DNA from: Betaproteobacteria bacterium
Lineage (GTDB): Bacteria; Pseudomonadota; Gammaproteobacteria; Burkholderiales; SG8-39
Direction: 5' to 3'
NCBI GenBank assembly: GCA_029865405.1
Contig: JAOUGZ010000135.1
Coordinates: 1 to 7,082, forward strand
DNA: 7,082 nucleotides
Of this stretch, positions 1 through 6,341 are shown piece after piece; the first letter of the stretch is position 1; each line of letters opens with the position of its first letter. Position numbers and translations under genes: made by a program. The notes beneath the pieces were generated by a model. The model was not told where the DNA came from. It saw only the letters and a program-made list of their open reading frames with translations, and made no database searches.

Positions 1-1066
1 TTTCCAGGGCGCGGAAAAGACCATCCACGAGGTGGAGATCTACCTCGGCGTCCTGATCGGCGCCGTGACGTTCTCCGGGTCGGTGATCGCGTTCGGCAAG
101 CTCTCGGCCAAGATCAGCGGCAAGCCAATGCTCCTCCCCGGGCGCCACTGGCTGAATCTCGCCGGCCTGCTGGTGGTGCTCTGGTTCGGCTGGCGGTTCA
201 TCCATGCGCACTCGATCGCCGACGGCATGCTGCCCCTGGTGGTGATGACGGTGGTCGCGCTGCTCTTCGGCGTACACATGGTGATGGCGATCGGCGGCGC
301 CGACATGCCGGTGGTGGTGTCGATGCTGAACAGCTACTCCGGCTGGGCGGCGGCGGCCACGGGCTTCATGCTGTCGAACGACCTGCTGATCGTCACCGGC
401 GCGCTGGTCGGCTCCTCCGGCGCGATTCTCTCCTACATCATGTGCCGCGCGATGAACCGGCGCTTTCTCGCCGTGATCGCGGGCGGCTTCGGGACCGAAG
501 GCGGCAAGCCTGCCGCCGCCGGTGCGGCACCGGCGGGCGAGGTCGTGCCGATCAGCGCGGTCGAGACCGCCGAGCTGCTGCGCGAGGCGAAGAACGTGAT
601 CGTCGTCCCGGGCTACGGCATGGCGGTGGCGCAGGCCCAGCACACGGTCTACGAAATCACCCACTTCCTGCGCGAGAAAGGCGTCAATGTGCGCTTCGGC
701 ATCCACCCGGTGGCGGGGCGCATGCCCGGCCACATGAACGTGCTGCTGGCCGAGGCCAAGGTGCCCTACGACATCGTGCTGGAGATGGACGAGCTGAACG
801 ACGATTTCCCGGACACCGACGTGGCGATGGTCATCGGCGCCAACGACATCGTCAATCCGAGCGCGCAGGACGATCCCGCGAGCCCGATCGCCGGCATGCC
901 GGTGCTGGAGGTGTGGAAGGCGAAGACCTCGATCGTGATGAAGCGCAGCATGGCCTCGGGCTATGCGGGCGTGGACAACCCGCTCTTCTACAAGGAGAAC
1001 AACCGCATGCTGTTCGGCGATGCGAAGAAGATGCTGGACGAGGTGCTGGCCGCGCTGAAGGCCTGA
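1..1066 (+). CDS. pntB: NAD(P) transhydrogenase subunit beta, 5'-truncated by window edge
   Basis: This is the beta subunit of the proton-translocating nicotinamide nucleotide transhydrogenase, an inner-membrane enzyme that uses the proton gradient to reduce NADP+ with NADH. The frame is open from base 2, so the GTG at 32 is an internal Val codon and the true start lies upstream. About 354 residues are present, against about 462 in E. coli PntB. The first part is membrane-embedded, with several hydrophobic helices between about 32 and 460, including [17 protein letters not shown] Gly/Ala/Pro-rich linker at about 480-545 leads to the NADP(H)-binding domain III. Domain III shows the nucleotide-binding [11 protein letters not shown] (608-640), [32 protein letters not shown] and [15 protein letters not shown], all nearly identical to E. 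coli from memory. The alpha subunit gene(s) should lie just upstream. No frameshift is seen and the C-terminus is complete. Confidence 0.97.
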   Translation, partial: FQGAEKTIHEVEIYLGVLIGAVTFSGSVIAFGKLSAKISGKPMLLPGRHWLNLAGLLVVLWFGWRFIHAHSIADGMLPLVVMTVVALLFGVHMVMAIGGADMPVVVSMLNSYSGWAAAATGFMLSNDLLIVTGALVGSSGAILSYIMCRAMNRRFLAVIAGGFGTEGGKPAAAGAAPAGEVVPISAVETAELLREAKNVIVVPGYGMAVAQAQHTVYEITHFLREKGVNVRFGIHPVAGRMPGHMNVLLAEAKVPYDIVLEMDELNDDFPDTDVAMVIGANDIVNPSAQDDPASPIAGMPVLEVWKAKTSIVMKRSMASGYAGVDNPLFYKENNRMLFGDAKKMLDEVLAALKA

Positions 1067-1125
1067 GGTTGCAGCGCTCGCTCGTCGCCCGTCTGCGCGC
1101 CCTGACCGACCGGCTCGGCCGGCGC

Positions 1126-1905
1126 ATGAGCGCGCCGACGCTCAAGATCGGCGTTTCGGCGCGCATCCTGCATCCGCAGCCTGGTGCGCTCGGGCTGCAA
1201 GGCAAGACGCGGCAGTACCTCGAGCAGACGGCGGCGCACTGGCTGATGACGCGCGAGGTGCTGGTGCTGATGGTGCCCACCGTGGACACGGGCGGGCTCC
1301 TGCACCGCAGCAGCATCCGCCTGTCGGACTACGCGCGCCACCTCGACGGCCTGATGCTGCAGGGCGGCGCCGACGTCAGCCCGCTCACCTACGGCGAGGA
1401 CCCGCTGTCGCTGGAGTGGGCGGGCGACCGCCTGCGCGACGAATACGAGATCGAGCTGCTGCACGAGTTCATCGAGGCCGGCAAGCCGGTGCTCGGCGTG
1501 TGCCGCGGCCTGCAGCTCATCAACGTCGCCTACGGCGGCACGCTGTACCAGGACATCGCCAAGCAGGTGCCGCAGGCGCGGCGCCACGTCACCGACGCCT
1601 ACGAGCAGAACCTGCACGACGTGCGCTTCGAGCCGGGCGGCGGCCTGGCGCGCCTGTACCCCGGCATCGAGAAGGCGCGCGTCAATTCGATCCACCACCA
1701 GTCGGTGAAGACGCTGGGCCGCAACCTGCGCATCGAGGCCTGGTCCGAGGCGGATCACGTCGTCGAGGCGATCCGCGGCACCGGTGCGAGCTACGTGCTG
1801 GGCGTGCAGTGGCATCCGGAGTTCCACGCGCCGGGCGACGAATCGGTGCTCGACAGCGCGCCGCTGCTCGATGAGTTCCTGCGCGCGGCGCAGCGCGCGG
1901 CCTGA
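1126..1905 (+). CDS. Gamma-glutamyl-gamma-aminobutyrate hydrolase family protein (peptidase C26, class-I GATase fold)
   Basis: This 259-residue cytoplasmic protein belongs to the PuuD/peptidase C26 family, whose members hydrolyse gamma-glutamyl bonds, as PuuD does to gamma-glutamyl-GABA in putrescine breakdown. The GATase triad is visible: nucleophile Cys126 in GVCRGLQ, and His230 and Glu232 in GVQWHPEF. Family signatures are MLQGGADVSPLTYGE (77-91) and NSIHHQSVK (187-195). The length matches E. coli PuuD (254 residues). The ATG at 1126 is chosen because the conserved KIGVSARIL strand follows directly. A TTG at 1069 would add 19 Arg/Leu-rich residues that look unlike the family. No good Shine-Dalgarno precedes either start. 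No other putrescine-pathway gene is nearby, so the PuuD substrate should not be assumed. The antiporter follows after 4 bases and a YbdK-type ligase after that, suggesting co-expression. The family is certain; the substrate is unknown. Confidence 0.93.
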   Translation: MSAPTLKIGVSARILHPQPGALGLQGKTRQYLEQTAAHWLMTREVLVLMVPTVDTGGLLHRSSIRLSDYARHLDGLMLQGGADVSPLTYGEDPLSLEWAGDRLRDEYEIELLHEFIEAGKPVLGVCRGLQLINVAYGGTLYQDIAKQVPQARRHVTDAYEQNLHDVRFEPGGGLARLYPGIEKARVNSIHHQSVKTLGRNLRIEAWSEADHVVEAIRGTGASYVLGVQWHPEFHAPGDESVLDSAPLLDEFLRAAQRAA

Positions 1906-1909
1906 ACCG

Positions 1910-3121
1910 ATGGCGTTCGGCTTTCTGCCGCAGCTGCCGCCCGCTTTCGGGCAGCCCGCGCTGTTCGGCGCGCTGCTGCTCGCCGGGCTGCTCGGGGGCG
2001 AGCTGGCGCGGCGCCTGCTCGGCCTGCCGCGCATCACCGGCTACGTACTCGCCGGCGTGCTCCTCGGGCCCCAGGTGTCCGGGCTGCTCGGGCCCGGGGC
2101 GCTGGGCGAGGCGCGCGTGCTGATCGACCTGTCGCTCGGGCTGATCGTGTTCGAGCTCGGCCACCGTCTCGACGTGCAGTGGCTGCGGCGCAACCGCTGG
2201 CTGTTCGTCGCCGCCCTCGCCGAGAGCGCGTTCTGCTTCGGCGCGGTGCTCGCGGCGCTGCTCGCCTTCGGTTTCGAGCCCCTGCTCGCCGCCAGCGCTG
2301 CGGCCATCGGCACCGCCACCTCGCCCGCGGTGGTGCTGCTGGTGGCGCACGAGCTGCGCGCCTCGGGCCAGGTGACCGAGCGCATGCTGCTCTTTACCGC
2401 CGTGAACTGCGCGCTCGCCTACGTGGCGCTCACGCTGCTGCTGCCGTTCCTGCATCTCGAGCACGCCATGCGCTGGGGCGAGGCGCTGCTGCACCCGCTG
2501 TACATTCTCGGCGGCTCGGCGCTGGTCGGGTTCCTGGCCAGCCTCGCCCTGCTGTGGCTCGCCGGCTGGGTCGGCAAGCGCGAGGACCGCCAGTTCATCC
2601 TCCTGGTCGCGCTGGTGGTGCTGGCGGTGGGCGCCGCGCGCAGCTTGAACCTGTCGGTGGTGGTGACGGTCATCCTCCTGGGCACTCTGGCGCGCAATTT
2701 CGACTACGAGCACGTGCTGCTGCCGCTGCGCTTCGGCTATGGCGGGCAGCTGTTCTTCGTCATCCTCTTCGTGCTGGCGGGCGCGAGCGTGCAGTTCACG
2801 GCGCTGCCGGGGGTGGCGGCGGCGGTGGCGGCGTTCATCGTGGCGCGCTTTCTCGGCAAGGGCGTTGCGATCCTAGCGTTCGGGCGGCTGTCCGGGGTGC
2901 GCGCGGGCGGCGCGGGCCTGCTGTCGATCGCGCTGCTGCCGATGTCGGGACTCGCCGTGGTGATGGTGCTCGACACCCAAGCCATGTACCCGGCGTTCGG
3001 CGGCGAGCTCGCCGCGGTGGTGCTCTCGGCCGTGGCGGTACTCCAGATCCTGGGGCCGATCGCCACCCAGTTCGCGCTCAAGCGCGCCGGCGAAGCAGAT
3101 CCGGCCGCCGGCAGCGCCTGA
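1910..3121 (+). CDS. Cation:proton antiporter, CPA2/Kef-like membrane domain only
   Basis: This 403-residue integral membrane protein of the Na+/H+ exchanger superfamily probably exchanges Na+ or K+ for H+ across the inner membrane. It is hydrophobic throughout, with roughly 11-13 helices. It carries the CPA2 signature LGLPRITGYVLAGVLLGP (37-54) and a TSP motif (137-139) where the unwound TM4 is expected. A Lys (317, RFLGKG) fits the conserved basic residue of TM10. The protein ends at about residue 403, with no RCK/TrkA-N or Usp domain, unlike KefB/KefC. One oddity is that the segment expected to hold the acidic ion-binding pair (ND, DD or QD in relatives) reads FTAVNCALAY, with Asn166 and Cys167, so no acidic residue is there. 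The ATG at 1910 is 4 bases after the previous stop and the ligase follows 10 bases downstream, so translational coupling is likely. The ion specificity cannot be told from sequence. Confidence 0.9.
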   Translation: MAFGFLPQLPPAFGQPALFGALLLAGLLGGELARRLLGLPRITGYVLAGVLLGPQVSGLLGPGALGEARVLIDLSLGLIVFELGHRLDVQWLRRNRWLFVAALAESAFCFGAVLAALLAFGFEPLLAASAAAIGTATSPAVVLLVAHELRASGQVTERMLLFTAVNCALAYVALTLLLPFLHLEHAMRWGEALLHPLYILGGSALVGFLASLALLWLAGWVGKREDRQFILLVALVVLAVGAARSLNLSVVVTVILLGTLARNFDYEHVLLPLRFGYGGQLFFVILFVLAGASVQFTALPGVAAAVAAFIVARFLGKGVAILAFGRLSGVRAGGAGLLSIALLPMSGLAVVMVLDTQAMYPAFGGELAAVVLSAVAVLQILGPIATQFALKRAGEADPAAGSA

Positions 3122-3131
3122 CGGCGGCGGC

Positions 3132-4268
3132 ATGGACGATCTGCGTTTCACGCCTTCGCCCGGCCGCACGCTCGGTGTCGAGCTCGAGCTGCAGCTGGTG
3201 CAGTCGCACGACTATGATCTCGCGCGCGATGCCGCCGACCTGCTGGGGCGCCTGGCGAAGGTGAAGCTGCCGGGCCACGTCAAGCCCGAGATCACCGAGA
3301 GCATGATCGAGCTGAACAGCGCGGTGCACTCGCAATACGCGCCGCTCGCCGCGGAGCTGGAGGCGATGCGCGACGCCGTGGTGCGCGAGGCGGGCATGCT
3401 CAACCTGCACGTGTGCGGCGGCGGCACGCATCCGTTCCACAGCTGGAGCGCGCGGCGCATCTTCCCTACCGAGCGCTTCCGGCACATCCTCGAGCGCTAC
3501 GGCTACCTCGCCAAGCAGTTCACGGTATTCGGCCAGCACATCCACGTCGGTTGCGCGAGCGGCGACGACGCGGTCTACCTCGTGCACATGATGACGCGCT
3601 ACGTGCCGCACTTCATCGCCCTGTCGGCGGCGTCGCCTTTCTACCAGGGCGAGGACACGTCCTTCCAGTCCTCGCGCCTCACCGCCATCAACGCCTTTCC
3701 GCTGGCCGGCCACATGCCGTTCGTCGAGAGTTGGGCGGAATTCATCGCGTACTACGAGAAGATGCATGCCCTGGGCGCGGTGGAAAGCATGAAGGACCTG
3801 TATTGGGACATCCGCCCCAAGCCCGAGTACGGCACCATCGAGATCCGCGTGTGCGACACGCCGCTCACCGTGGCGCGCGCGGCACAGCTCGCCGCCTACG
3901 CGCAGGCGCTGGCCCAATGGTTCCTCGACGAGCGCCCGCGCCCGGCGAAGCGCACGGTGTACCTGGTAAACGCCTTCAACCGCTTCGAGGCGGCGCGCTT
4001 CGGGCTGCGCGGCCAGCTCATCGATCCGTTCGAGGAAAAGAAACGCCCGCTCGCCGAGGACATCCTGGACACGCTGGCCGGCATCATGCCGCAGGCCGCC
4101 GCGCTCGGGGGCGCCGAGGCGCTCGCAGCGCTTGCCGCTGACGTGCGCCGCGGCTACTCGGACGCCGGCTGGCTGCGCGAGCGCTTCGCGGCCAACGGCT
4201 CGCTCGCCCACACGGTGCGCGAATCGGCCGCGCGCTGGGCCGACGACAAGCCGCGCGCCAGCGGCTAG
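3132..4268 (+). CDS. ybdK: YbdK-type carboxylate-amine ligase (glutamate-cysteine ligase 2 family)
   Basis: This 378-residue cytoplasmic ATP-dependent ligase of the GCS2 family resembles E. coli YbdK (about 372 residues) along its whole length. E. coli YbdK has weak glutamate-cysteine ligase activity and its physiological substrate is unsettled. Conserved stretches in order are LGVELELQLV (14-23; Glu17 and Glu19 are likely metal/ATP ligands), ITESMIELNS (54-63), CGGGTHPF, FGQHIHVGCASGDD (from about 133), HFIALSAASPF, SSRLTAINAFP, KDLYWDIRP, TIEIRVCDTPL (235-245) and FNRFEAARFGL. No catalytic motif looks lost and there is no fusion domain. The ATG at 3132 gives the family N-terminus; its ribosome site is only a weak GGCGGCGG. 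The gene is 10 bases behind the antiporter. The TAG stop at 4266-4268 forms part of a candidate -10 box for the next operon. It could make a gamma-glutamyl-type compound other than gamma-glutamylcysteine, which is inference. Confidence 0.95.
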   Translation: MDDLRFTPSPGRTLGVELELQLVQSHDYDLARDAADLLGRLAKVKLPGHVKPEITESMIELNSAVHSQYAPLAAELEAMRDAVVREAGMLNLHVCGGGTHPFHSWSARRIFPTERFRHILERYGYLAKQFTVFGQHIHVGCASGDDAVYLVHMMTRYVPHFIALSAASPFYQGEDTSFQSSRLTAINAFPLAGHMPFVESWAEFIAYYEKMHALGAVESMKDLYWDIRPKPEYGTIEIRVCDTPLTVARAAQLAAYAQALAQWFLDERPRPAKRTVYLVNAFNRFEAARFGLRGQLIDPFEEKKRPLAEDILDTLAGIMPQAAALGGAEALAALAADVRRGYSDAGWLRERFAANGSLAHTVRESAARWADDKPRASG

Positions 4269-4271
4269 AAT
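4243..4271 (+). promoter_or_regulatory. Candidate sigma-70 promoter for the mrp operon
   Basis: A TAGAAT at 4266-4271 matches 5 of 6 bases of the -10 consensus. Exactly 17 bases upstream, ACGACA (4243-4248) matches 4 of 6 bases of the -35 consensus. Transcription would start near 4278, about 15 bases before the mnhE ATG. The TAG stop codon of the ybdK-type gene forms the first half of the -10 box. In a sequence this GC-rich an A/T-rich hexamer at this place is unlikely by chance, but no experiment supports it. Confidence 0.4.
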
Positions 4272-4292
4272 CGCGCGCGGCGCCCGAACTCC

Positions 4293-4772
4293 ATGCTCCT
4301 CTACGCGATCCTCTTCGTTCTGTTCTATGCGTTCTGGCTCCTCATGTCGGGCATCTACGATTCGGCGTTCCTGCTCGCCGCGGGCGCCGGGTCGAGCCTC
4401 GCGGTGGTGTGGTTCGCGCACCGCATGGCGGTGGCGGACCGCGAGGGCCACCCCGTGCACCTGGTCTGGGCCGCGCTGGTCTACGTGCCGTGGCTCGTGC
4501 GCGAGATTCTCAAGTCGGCGCTCGACGTGTCGCGCGTGATTCTCGATCCGCGCCTGCCGGCGTCGCCGACGGTGGTGAGCTTCAAGCCGCGGCAGAAGAC
4601 CGTGGTCGGCCTGGTGACGCACGCCAACTCCATCACCCTGACGCCGGGCACCTTGTCGGTCGAGGTCGGGCCCGATCGCTTCCTCGTGCACGGGCTCACC
4701 CGCGCGAGCGCGCACGCGGCGGTCGACAGCGACATGGATCGGCGCGTCGAGCGCTTCGAGCGCGCGCCATGA
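4293..4772 (+). CDS. mnhE: Na+/H+ antiporter subunit E (MnhE/MrpE)
   Basis: This 159-residue protein, about the usual length of MrpE, is a small membrane subunit of the Mrp monovalent cation/H+ antiporter. The N-terminal third holds two hydrophobic segments (about 1-22 and 25-45, ending in WFAHRM). A further hydrophobic stretch runs through YVPWLVREILKSALDV. The cytoplasmic half carries the family hallmarks LDVSRVILDPR (77-87), ANSITLTPGT (111-120) and SVEVGPDRFLVHGL. It opens the operon 24 bases after the ligase, behind a candidate promoter. The ATG at 4293 lacks a clear Shine-Dalgarno. Its stop overlaps the next start as ATGA (4769-4772), so subunit F is probably translationally coupled. 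MrpE is needed for full Mrp assembly and activity in studied systems. The same subunit (MbhA) leads the archaeal Mbh cluster. Confidence 0.95.
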   Translation: MLLYAILFVLFYAFWLLMSGIYDSAFLLAAGAGSSLAVVWFAHRMAVADREGHPVHLVWAALVYVPWLVREILKSALDVSRVILDPRLPASPTVVSFKPRQKTVVGLVTHANSITLTPGTLSVEVGPDRFLVHGLTRASAHAAVDSDMDRRVERFERAP

Positions 4773-5053
4773 TGTTCGCCGCCGCGGCGCTCGCACTGCT
4801 CGTCGCGCTCGGCCTGGCGCTGGTGCGCGCGCTCGCCGGGCCGACGGTGTTCGACCGCGCGCTCGCCGCCAATTCCATCGGCACGCTCTCCATGATGATG
4901 CTGGCCGTGTTCGGCTTTCTCACCGGGCGCCCGGAGTTCCTCGACCTCGCCATCCTCTACGGGCTGCTCAACGTCGTCGCCACCATCGCGGTGCTCAAGT
5001 TCTTCCGTTACGGCGATCTCGGCGATCCGGGCCGGTCCGAGGAGAGGCCGTGA
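4769..5053 (+). CDS. mnhF: Na+/H+ antiporter subunit F (MnhF/MrpF)
   Basis: This 94-residue membrane subunit of the Mrp complex is of usual length for MrpF. Three hydrophobic helices are visible at about 1-20, 34-52 and 58-78. Between the first and second lies the family signature RALAGPTVFDRALAANSIG, followed by FLDLAILYGLLNVVATIAVLKFF. The start is placed at the ATG at 4769, which overlaps the mnhE stop; the adjacent ATG at 4772 would shorten the protein by one residue. The stop overlaps the GTG start of subunit G (GTGA, 5050-5053). A good ribosome site, AGGAG at 5040-5044, lies in the end of this gene and serves subunit G. The short charged tail (GDLGDPGRSEERP) looks unconserved. Confidence 0.94.
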   Translation: MMFAAAALALLVALGLALVRALAGPTVFDRALAANSIGTLSMMMLAVFGFLTGRPEFLDLAILYGLLNVVATIAVLKFFRYGDLGDPGRSEERP

Positions 5054-5382
5054 GCACCGCGCTGGACGTAGCCTCCTGGGCGCTGCTCGTCGCCGGCGGC
5101 GCTTTTTGCGTCATCGGCGCGCTGGGCCTGGTGCGCCTGCACAGCTTCTTTCCGCGCACCCACGCCGCGAGCGTCATTGATTCGGCGGGCGCCGGGCTGC
5201 TGCTCGCGGGGATGCTGCTGCAGGCGGGCTGGACGCTGGTGGCGGTGAAGCTCGTGGTGATCGGGCTGCTGATCTTCTTCGCCTCGCCGACAGCGACGCA
5301 CGCGCTCGCCAACGCAGCGCGCGAGCGCGGCGTGGCCTACGACGAGATGACCGAGGAAGGGGAGGCGCCATCGAAGCCCTGA
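5050..5382 (+). CDS. mnhG: Na+/H+ antiporter subunit G (MnhG/MrpG)
   Basis: This 110-residue membrane subunit of the Mrp complex fits the MnhG family, with three hydrophobic helices at about 8-28, 45-62 and 65-80. The diagnostic loop GLVRLHSFFPRTHAAS (26-41), followed by VIDSAGAGLLL, is clear. Translation starts at GTG 5050, with AGGAG five bases upstream (5040-5044), the best ribosome site in this operon. The start overlaps the mnhF stop. The acidic C-terminal tail (TEEGEAPSKP) is encoded by the bases that also carry the purine-rich ribosome site for the next gene. The next protein probably begins inside this gene's last 13 bases. Subunits E, F and G form a small-subunit group that is also conserved in the Mbh membrane-bound hydrogenase. 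Confidence 0.95.
   Translation: MSTALDVASWALLVAGGAFCVIGALGLVRLHSFFPRTHAASVIDSAGAGLLLAGMLLQAGWTLVAVKLVVIGLLIFFASPTATHALANAARERGVAYDEMTEEGEAPSKP
5355..5365 (+). promoter_or_regulatory. Strong ribosome binding site suggesting an upstream, non-ATG start for the MbhD-like gene
   Basis: The purine run GGAAGGGGAGG lies at the end of mnhG. It is about 37 bases from the first in-frame ATG (5403), too far to serve it, but 4 bases (GGAGG) or 9 bases (GGAAGG) from an in-frame ATC at 5370. An in-frame CTG at 5379 is 13 bases away from GGAGG. No in-frame ATG, GTG or TTG lies between the site and 5403. The run also encodes Glu/Gly residues of MnhG, so it could be incidental. Confidence 0.45.
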
Positions 5383-5402
5383 TCATCCAGGCGCTGCTCA
5401 CC

Positions 5403-5912
5403 ATGATGGCGGCGACGGTGATCGCCATCATCGTGCAGCGCAACCTCTTTTCGGTGGTGGTGCTCGCCGGCGTCTACAGCTTTCTCATGGCGACCGTGCT
5501 GGTGGCGCTCGACGCGGTCGATGTCGCCATGACCGAGGCTTCGGTCGGCGCCGGCATCTCCACGGTGCTGCTGCTCGGCGCGCTCTACCTGTGCGGCGGC
5601 GAGGAGGCGAAGCCGATGGCGCGGCCCTGGCTGCCGCTCGTGGTGACGCTGGTGATCGTCGGCGCGCTGGTGTACGGCACGCTCGGCCTGCCGGCGTTCT
5701 CCGACCCGATGGCGCCGATCCACACGCATGTCGTGCCGCGCTACCTGGGCCAGGCGCTCGCCGAGACGGGCGTACCCAACGTCGTGACGGCCGTGCTCGC
5801 CAGCTACCGCGGCTATGACACGCTCGGCGAAACCGTGGTGGTGTTCACGGCGGGCGTCGGCGTGATCGCGCTCCTGCGGCGCGCGCGGCGCGGCCGGGAG
5901 AAGAGCACGTGA
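5403..5912 (+). CDS. MbhD/MbhE-like subunit, equivalent to the C-terminal part of MrpA (DUF4040)
   Basis: This protein has 169 residues from the first ATG, or about 180 if translation begins at ATC 5370. The N-terminal part is an MbhD-type domain of about three helices, with VDVAMTEASVGAGISTVLL (39-57) containing Glu45 within the membrane. A loop follows, and then an MbhE-type domain with PNVVTAVLASYRGYDTLGE (125-143) and a last helix. Both domains are normally the C-terminal end of the large MrpA subunit. Here they stand alone, fused to each other, without the antiporter-like NuoL part of MrpA. In archaeal Mbh they are the separate subunits D and E. The ATG at 5403 would cut the first helix short, while the upstream codons continue the hydrophobic stretch (IEALIIQALLT), so the real start is probably 5370 or 5379. 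The stop overlaps the next GTG start (5909-5912). Confidence 0.88.
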   Translation: MMAATVIAIIVQRNLFSVVVLAGVYSFLMATVLVALDAVDVAMTEASVGAGISTVLLLGALYLCGGEEAKPMARPWLPLVVTLVIVGALVYGTLGLPAFSDPMAPIHTHVVPRYLGQALAETGVPNVVTAVLASYRGYDTLGETVVVFTAGVGVIALLRRARRGREKST

Positions 5913-6340
5913 AGCGCGAACCGGTGCTGCGCGTGATCGGCAAGCTGCTCATCCCGTACATGCTCATGTTCGCGCTGTACGTGCAGTTCCACGGCGATTT
6001 TGGTCCGGGCGGCGGCTTCCAGGCCGGCGTCATCGCCGCGGCGTCGGTCATCTTCTACGCGCTCATCTTCGGGCTGCCGGCGGCGCGGCGCGTGGTGCCC
6101 GAGCGCCTGGTCGAGACCATGGTGGCGTTCGGCGCGTTTCTCTACATGGCGGTCGGCTTCGCCGGCCTCGCGCTTGGCGGCAACTACCTGGATTACTTCG
6201 TGCTCCACGCCAACCCGGTGGAGGGACAGCATCGCGGCATCTTCTGGGTCGAGCTCGGCGTGCTGATCACGGTGTCCGGCGTGATGCTGAAGATCTTCTA
6301 CATGTTCGCGGGGCGCGGGCGCGATCCCGGCGCGCGCTGA
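5909..6340 (+). CDS. mnhB: Na+/H+ antiporter subunit B (MnhB/MrpB)
   Basis: This 143-residue membrane protein of the MnhB family has about four hydrophobic helices (roughly 8-27, 38-56, 66-88 and 108-130). The hallmark FGPGGGFQAGVI (31-42) follows the first helix. The motifs VETMVAFGAFLYMAVG and GIFWVELGVLITVSGVM also fit the family. In Mrp this subunit is membrane-embedded beside the C-terminal part of MrpA. The start is GTG 5909, overlapping the previous stop as GTGA, with GGGAG at 5896-5900 eight bases upstream. In many bacteria MrpB is fused to MrpA; here it is a separate gene directly after the MrpA-C-terminal-like gene. Subunit C follows after a single base. Confidence 0.95.
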   Translation: MKREPVLRVIGKLLIPYMLMFALYVQFHGDFGPGGGFQAGVIAAASVIFYALIFGLPAARRVVPERLVETMVAFGAFLYMAVGFAGLALGGNYLDYFVLHANPVEGQHRGIFWVELGVLITVSGVMLKIFYMFAGRGRDPGAR

Positions 6341-6341
6341 C

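Noticed and set aside
32..34. GTG as a possible start of pntB
   Set aside because: The frame is open to the window edge and the upstream residues ([10 protein letters not shown]) fit a continuous protein, so this is an internal Val codon of a truncated gene.
442..1125. Upstream in-frame extension of the hydrolase frame across pntB
   Set aside because: The translation is Arg/Gly-rich and low in complexity and overlaps the conserved NADP-binding domain of pntB. The hydrolase family begins just after 1126.
1682..2713. 343-codon minus-strand frame opposite the hydrolase and antiporter
   Set aside because: It is Gln/Glu/Arg/His-rich shadow coding with no family resemblance, lying opposite strongly conserved plus-strand genes.
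2809..2833. GGC/GGT-rich tract resembling a short tandem repeat
   Set aside because: It encodes an ordinary Ala/Val membrane helix (GVAAAVAAF) using the GC-rich codons typical of the window; there is no exact repeat unit of useful length.
2179..3264. 361-codon plus-strand frame overlapping the antiporter
   Set aside because: It is an Arg/Ala/Gly-rich out-of-frame shadow; the overlapping frame encodes the recognised membrane antiporter.
3078..4796. 572-codon open frame on the minus strand opposite the ligase and mnhE
   Set aside because: Its translation is dominated by Arg, His, Glu, Ala and Gln without any recognisable domain, as expected for the mirror of a high-GC gene. The plus strand carries two clearly recognised families across the same bases.
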